From assembly GCA_007136375.1 (NCBI GenBank), contig SLHB01000288.1, positions 1 through 6,953 on the forward strand: DNA of 6,953 nt, written 5' to 3'. The notes beneath the pieces were generated by a model. That model ran no database searches. It worked only from the letters and a program-made list of their open reading frames with translations, and was not told the DNA's origin. The translations under genes and the position numbers were made by a program. The stretch comes from Candidatus Hydrogenedentota bacterium (GTDB lineage: Bacteria; Hydrogenedentota; Hydrogenedentia; Hydrogenedentales; SLHB01). Of the stretch, positions 5,801 to 6,953 are shown piece by piece (the first letter of the stretch is position 1; each line of letters starts with the position of its first letter).

Positions 5801-5823
5801 GGGCGTCCGCTCCCGGGACGCCC
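5801..5823 (-). repeat. GC-rich hairpin immediately upstream of the response regulator ribosome site
   Basis: GGGCGTCC (5801-5808) and GGACGCCC (5816-5823) form a perfect eight-base-pair stem with a seven-base loop. It sits in the 85-base gap between the amidohydrolase stop and the response regulator start, five bases from the GGAAG ribosome site. No T-run follows on the minus strand, so it is not a classical terminator; it may stabilise or restrict a processed transcript, or separate expression of the two genes. Confidence 0.5.
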
Positions 5824-5867
5824 TCCCGTGGCGGAGACAGTGGCGGATTGTTGATTCGAATGGTTGG

Positions 5868-6848
5868 CTAGCTTGCGACGCCGTACAACTCCAGGGCCGT
5901 CTCGCGGAACACTTGTTCGGCCGACTCCGGCGCGGCGGCGGACAAGAACTCTGAAGCGGTCCTGAGCCAACGCAGCCAGGAGGCGGCCCGCAACACGACA
6001 GGCCAATCGCTGCCGAAACACACACGCTCCGGCCCGAAGGCTTCCAGGACGTGTTCCAAGTAGGGGCGCACGTCGCCGGCCGTCCAGGCGTCATGATGCG
6101 CCACGGTGGCCACGCCCGACATCTTGCAGTACACGTTCGGTGATTCCGCGATAGCGCTGATATGATCCCGCCAGGGATCCAGCGCGCCGCCGCGTATGTC
6201 GGGCGATCCGATGTGATTCAGCACGAAGCGGACGTCAGGGCACTGCTCCACAAGGGCCGGCAAGTGTGCGAGCTGGCGGTGATTGGCGCCCAATTCACAT
6301 ACCAACCCGCACGCGCCGGCTAATTTCACGCCGTCCACGAATCCCTCGCGCAACGCAAAGTCCGCGTCCGGTTCGCCTTGGATGAGGCGCCGGACGCCCC
6401 GAACCTTGGGATTGTCCTTGTACCGCTCCAGCACCGGCCCGGCCGCGGCGGCGTCATGGAGCGGCGCATAGGCCACAATCGCTGCTATGCGCGGTTCGTC
6501 TTCGGCTAGACCCGCAACCCATTCCACTTCGGCTTCGGCGTCTTCCGGGCGGCCGCCCGCTTCAACGAAAATTATGTGGGCCACGTCCACGGGCCCGGCC
6601 GCACTCCTATAATCGGCAGGAAGGTACGGACGGTTTAGCGTTTCCGATCCGTCTAGCCACGCATAACGCAGGTGGTCCGGATCCCAGAAGTGCACATGGC
6701 TGTCCGCGATGGGGAACGCGGGCGCCCAAGGGGGCTCCTCGCGCGCTTCGGCGGGGCTGGGTCCAGCGGCGCCCCAACCGGCGCAAATGGCGCCGGCCGC
6801 CGCGCCGCTCAGACGTAAGAAGCTCCGGCGATTCATGGATGCGTGCAT
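5868..6848 (-). CDS. Tat-exported amidohydrolase, fuconolactonase-like (Amidohydro_2)
   Basis: This is a 326-residue TIM-barrel metal-dependent hydrolase of the COG3618 / PF04909 group, whose studied members include L-fucono- and L-rhamnono-lactonases. The N-terminus is a twin-arginine signal: N6-R7-R8-S9-F10-L11-R12, a small-residue hydrophobic stretch (15-29) and an A33-E34-A35 site where signal peptidase could cut. The mature part opens with ADSHVHFWDP, in which H51 and H53 form the usual HxH metal motif; GVRRL (151-155), E185 (VCEL), H212 (LNHIGSP), K242 (CKMSG) and D281 (FGSDWPV) follow in family order. The protein should act outside the cytoplasmic membrane, probably on a lactone of a deoxy sugar or a related ester or carboxylate; the substrate is not determined by the sequence. 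ATG 6848 is chosen because AAGGAG lies nine bases upstream; a start at 6935 lacks one and would hide the Tat motif, while 6836 would also keep it. The response regulator follows after 85 bases; no functional link is evident. Confidence 0.88.
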   Translation of the reverse strand: MHASMNRRSFLRLSGAAAGAICAGWGAAGPSPAEAREEPPWAPAFPIADSHVHFWDPDHLRYAWLDGSETLNRPYLPADYRSAAGPVDVAHIIFVEAGGRPEDAEAEVEWVAGLAEDEPRIAAIVAYAPLHDAAAAGPVLERYKDNPKVRGVRRLIQGEPDADFALREGFVDGVKLAGACGLVCELGANHRQLAHLPALVEQCPDVRFVLNHIGSPDIRGGALDPWRDHISAIAESPNVYCKMSGVATVAHHDAWTAGDVRPYLEHVLEAFGPERVCFGSDWPVVLRAASWLRWLRTASEFLSAAAPESAEQVFRETALELYGVAS

Positions 6849-6857
6849 AGCCGCGTT

Positions 6858-6863
6858 CTCCTT
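6858..6863 (-). promoter_or_regulatory. Ribosome binding site of the amidohydrolase
   Basis: AAGGAG on the minus strand lies nine bases before the ATG at 6848. It places the Tat motif directly at the N-terminus and argues against the longer in-frame start at 6935. Confidence 0.7.
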
Positions 6864-6953
6864 TCCTTCATTGTTGTCCCACGCCGTCCCGCCGGCAGGA
6901 GGCCAACGATAGCAGAAGCGCCTCCCACGCGCCACGAGGCCATGGACAACCGC

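Noticed and set aside
5783..6094. Longer N-terminus for the response regulator from the ATG at 6094
   Set aside because: The added 104 residues overlap the amidohydrolase gene in another frame and match no domain; the receiver starts cleanly after the ATG at 5782.

Overview
The window is a GC-rich bacterial segment (estimated by eye, not counted). It carries six complete genes and one gene cut by the left edge, almost all densely packed. The gene types point to a Planctomycetota / Lentisphaerota / Hydrogenedentota-like bacterium: a pseudopilin-like protein with an 'H-X9-DG'-type C-terminus, an ECF sigma factor with a co-encoded membrane anti-sigma candidate, a pyrophosphate-type phosphofructokinase, a Tat-exported amidohydrolase and a DUF309 protein. 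The lineage is an inference from gene types; no rRNA or tRNA is present to settle it.

Layout. Positions 2-511 (+) hold the 3' part of a DUF309-family gene that has no ATG start inside the window. It converges, with only 16 bases between stop codons, on a three-gene minus-strand cluster read from right to left: ECF sigma factor (2954-2361), membrane-anchored anti-sigma candidate (2361-1444, one-base stop/start overlap TAATG) and pseudopilin-like protein (1403-528). A 171-bp divergent intergenic region (2955-3125) separates this cluster from a plus-strand pyrophosphate-type 6-phosphofructokinase (3126-4340). A strong hairpin (4394-4438) lies between that gene and a convergent minus-strand response regulator with an HD-GYP-like output domain (5782-4475). 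Upstream of it on the same strand is a Tat-signal amidohydrolase of the fuconolactonase type (6848-5868). The last 105 bases hold only the leader of that gene.

How the parts may work together. The sigma/anti-sigma pair looks like a cell-surface signalling unit: a cytoplasmic sigma factor, a single-pass membrane protein with a large outside domain, and a surface-type pseudopilin as possible cargo or target. The phosphofructokinase is central glycolysis, probably reversible and PPi-dependent. The HD-GYP regulator departs from the consensus at several motif positions, so c-di-GMP hydrolysis cannot be assumed. The amidohydrolase probably acts outside the cytoplasmic membrane on a sugar lactone or similar compound. 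I see no mobile element, CRISPR array, tRNA or rRNA. The most interesting parts are the sigma/anti-sigma/pseudopilin operon and the atypical HD-GYP protein; neither is proven to be a new system.
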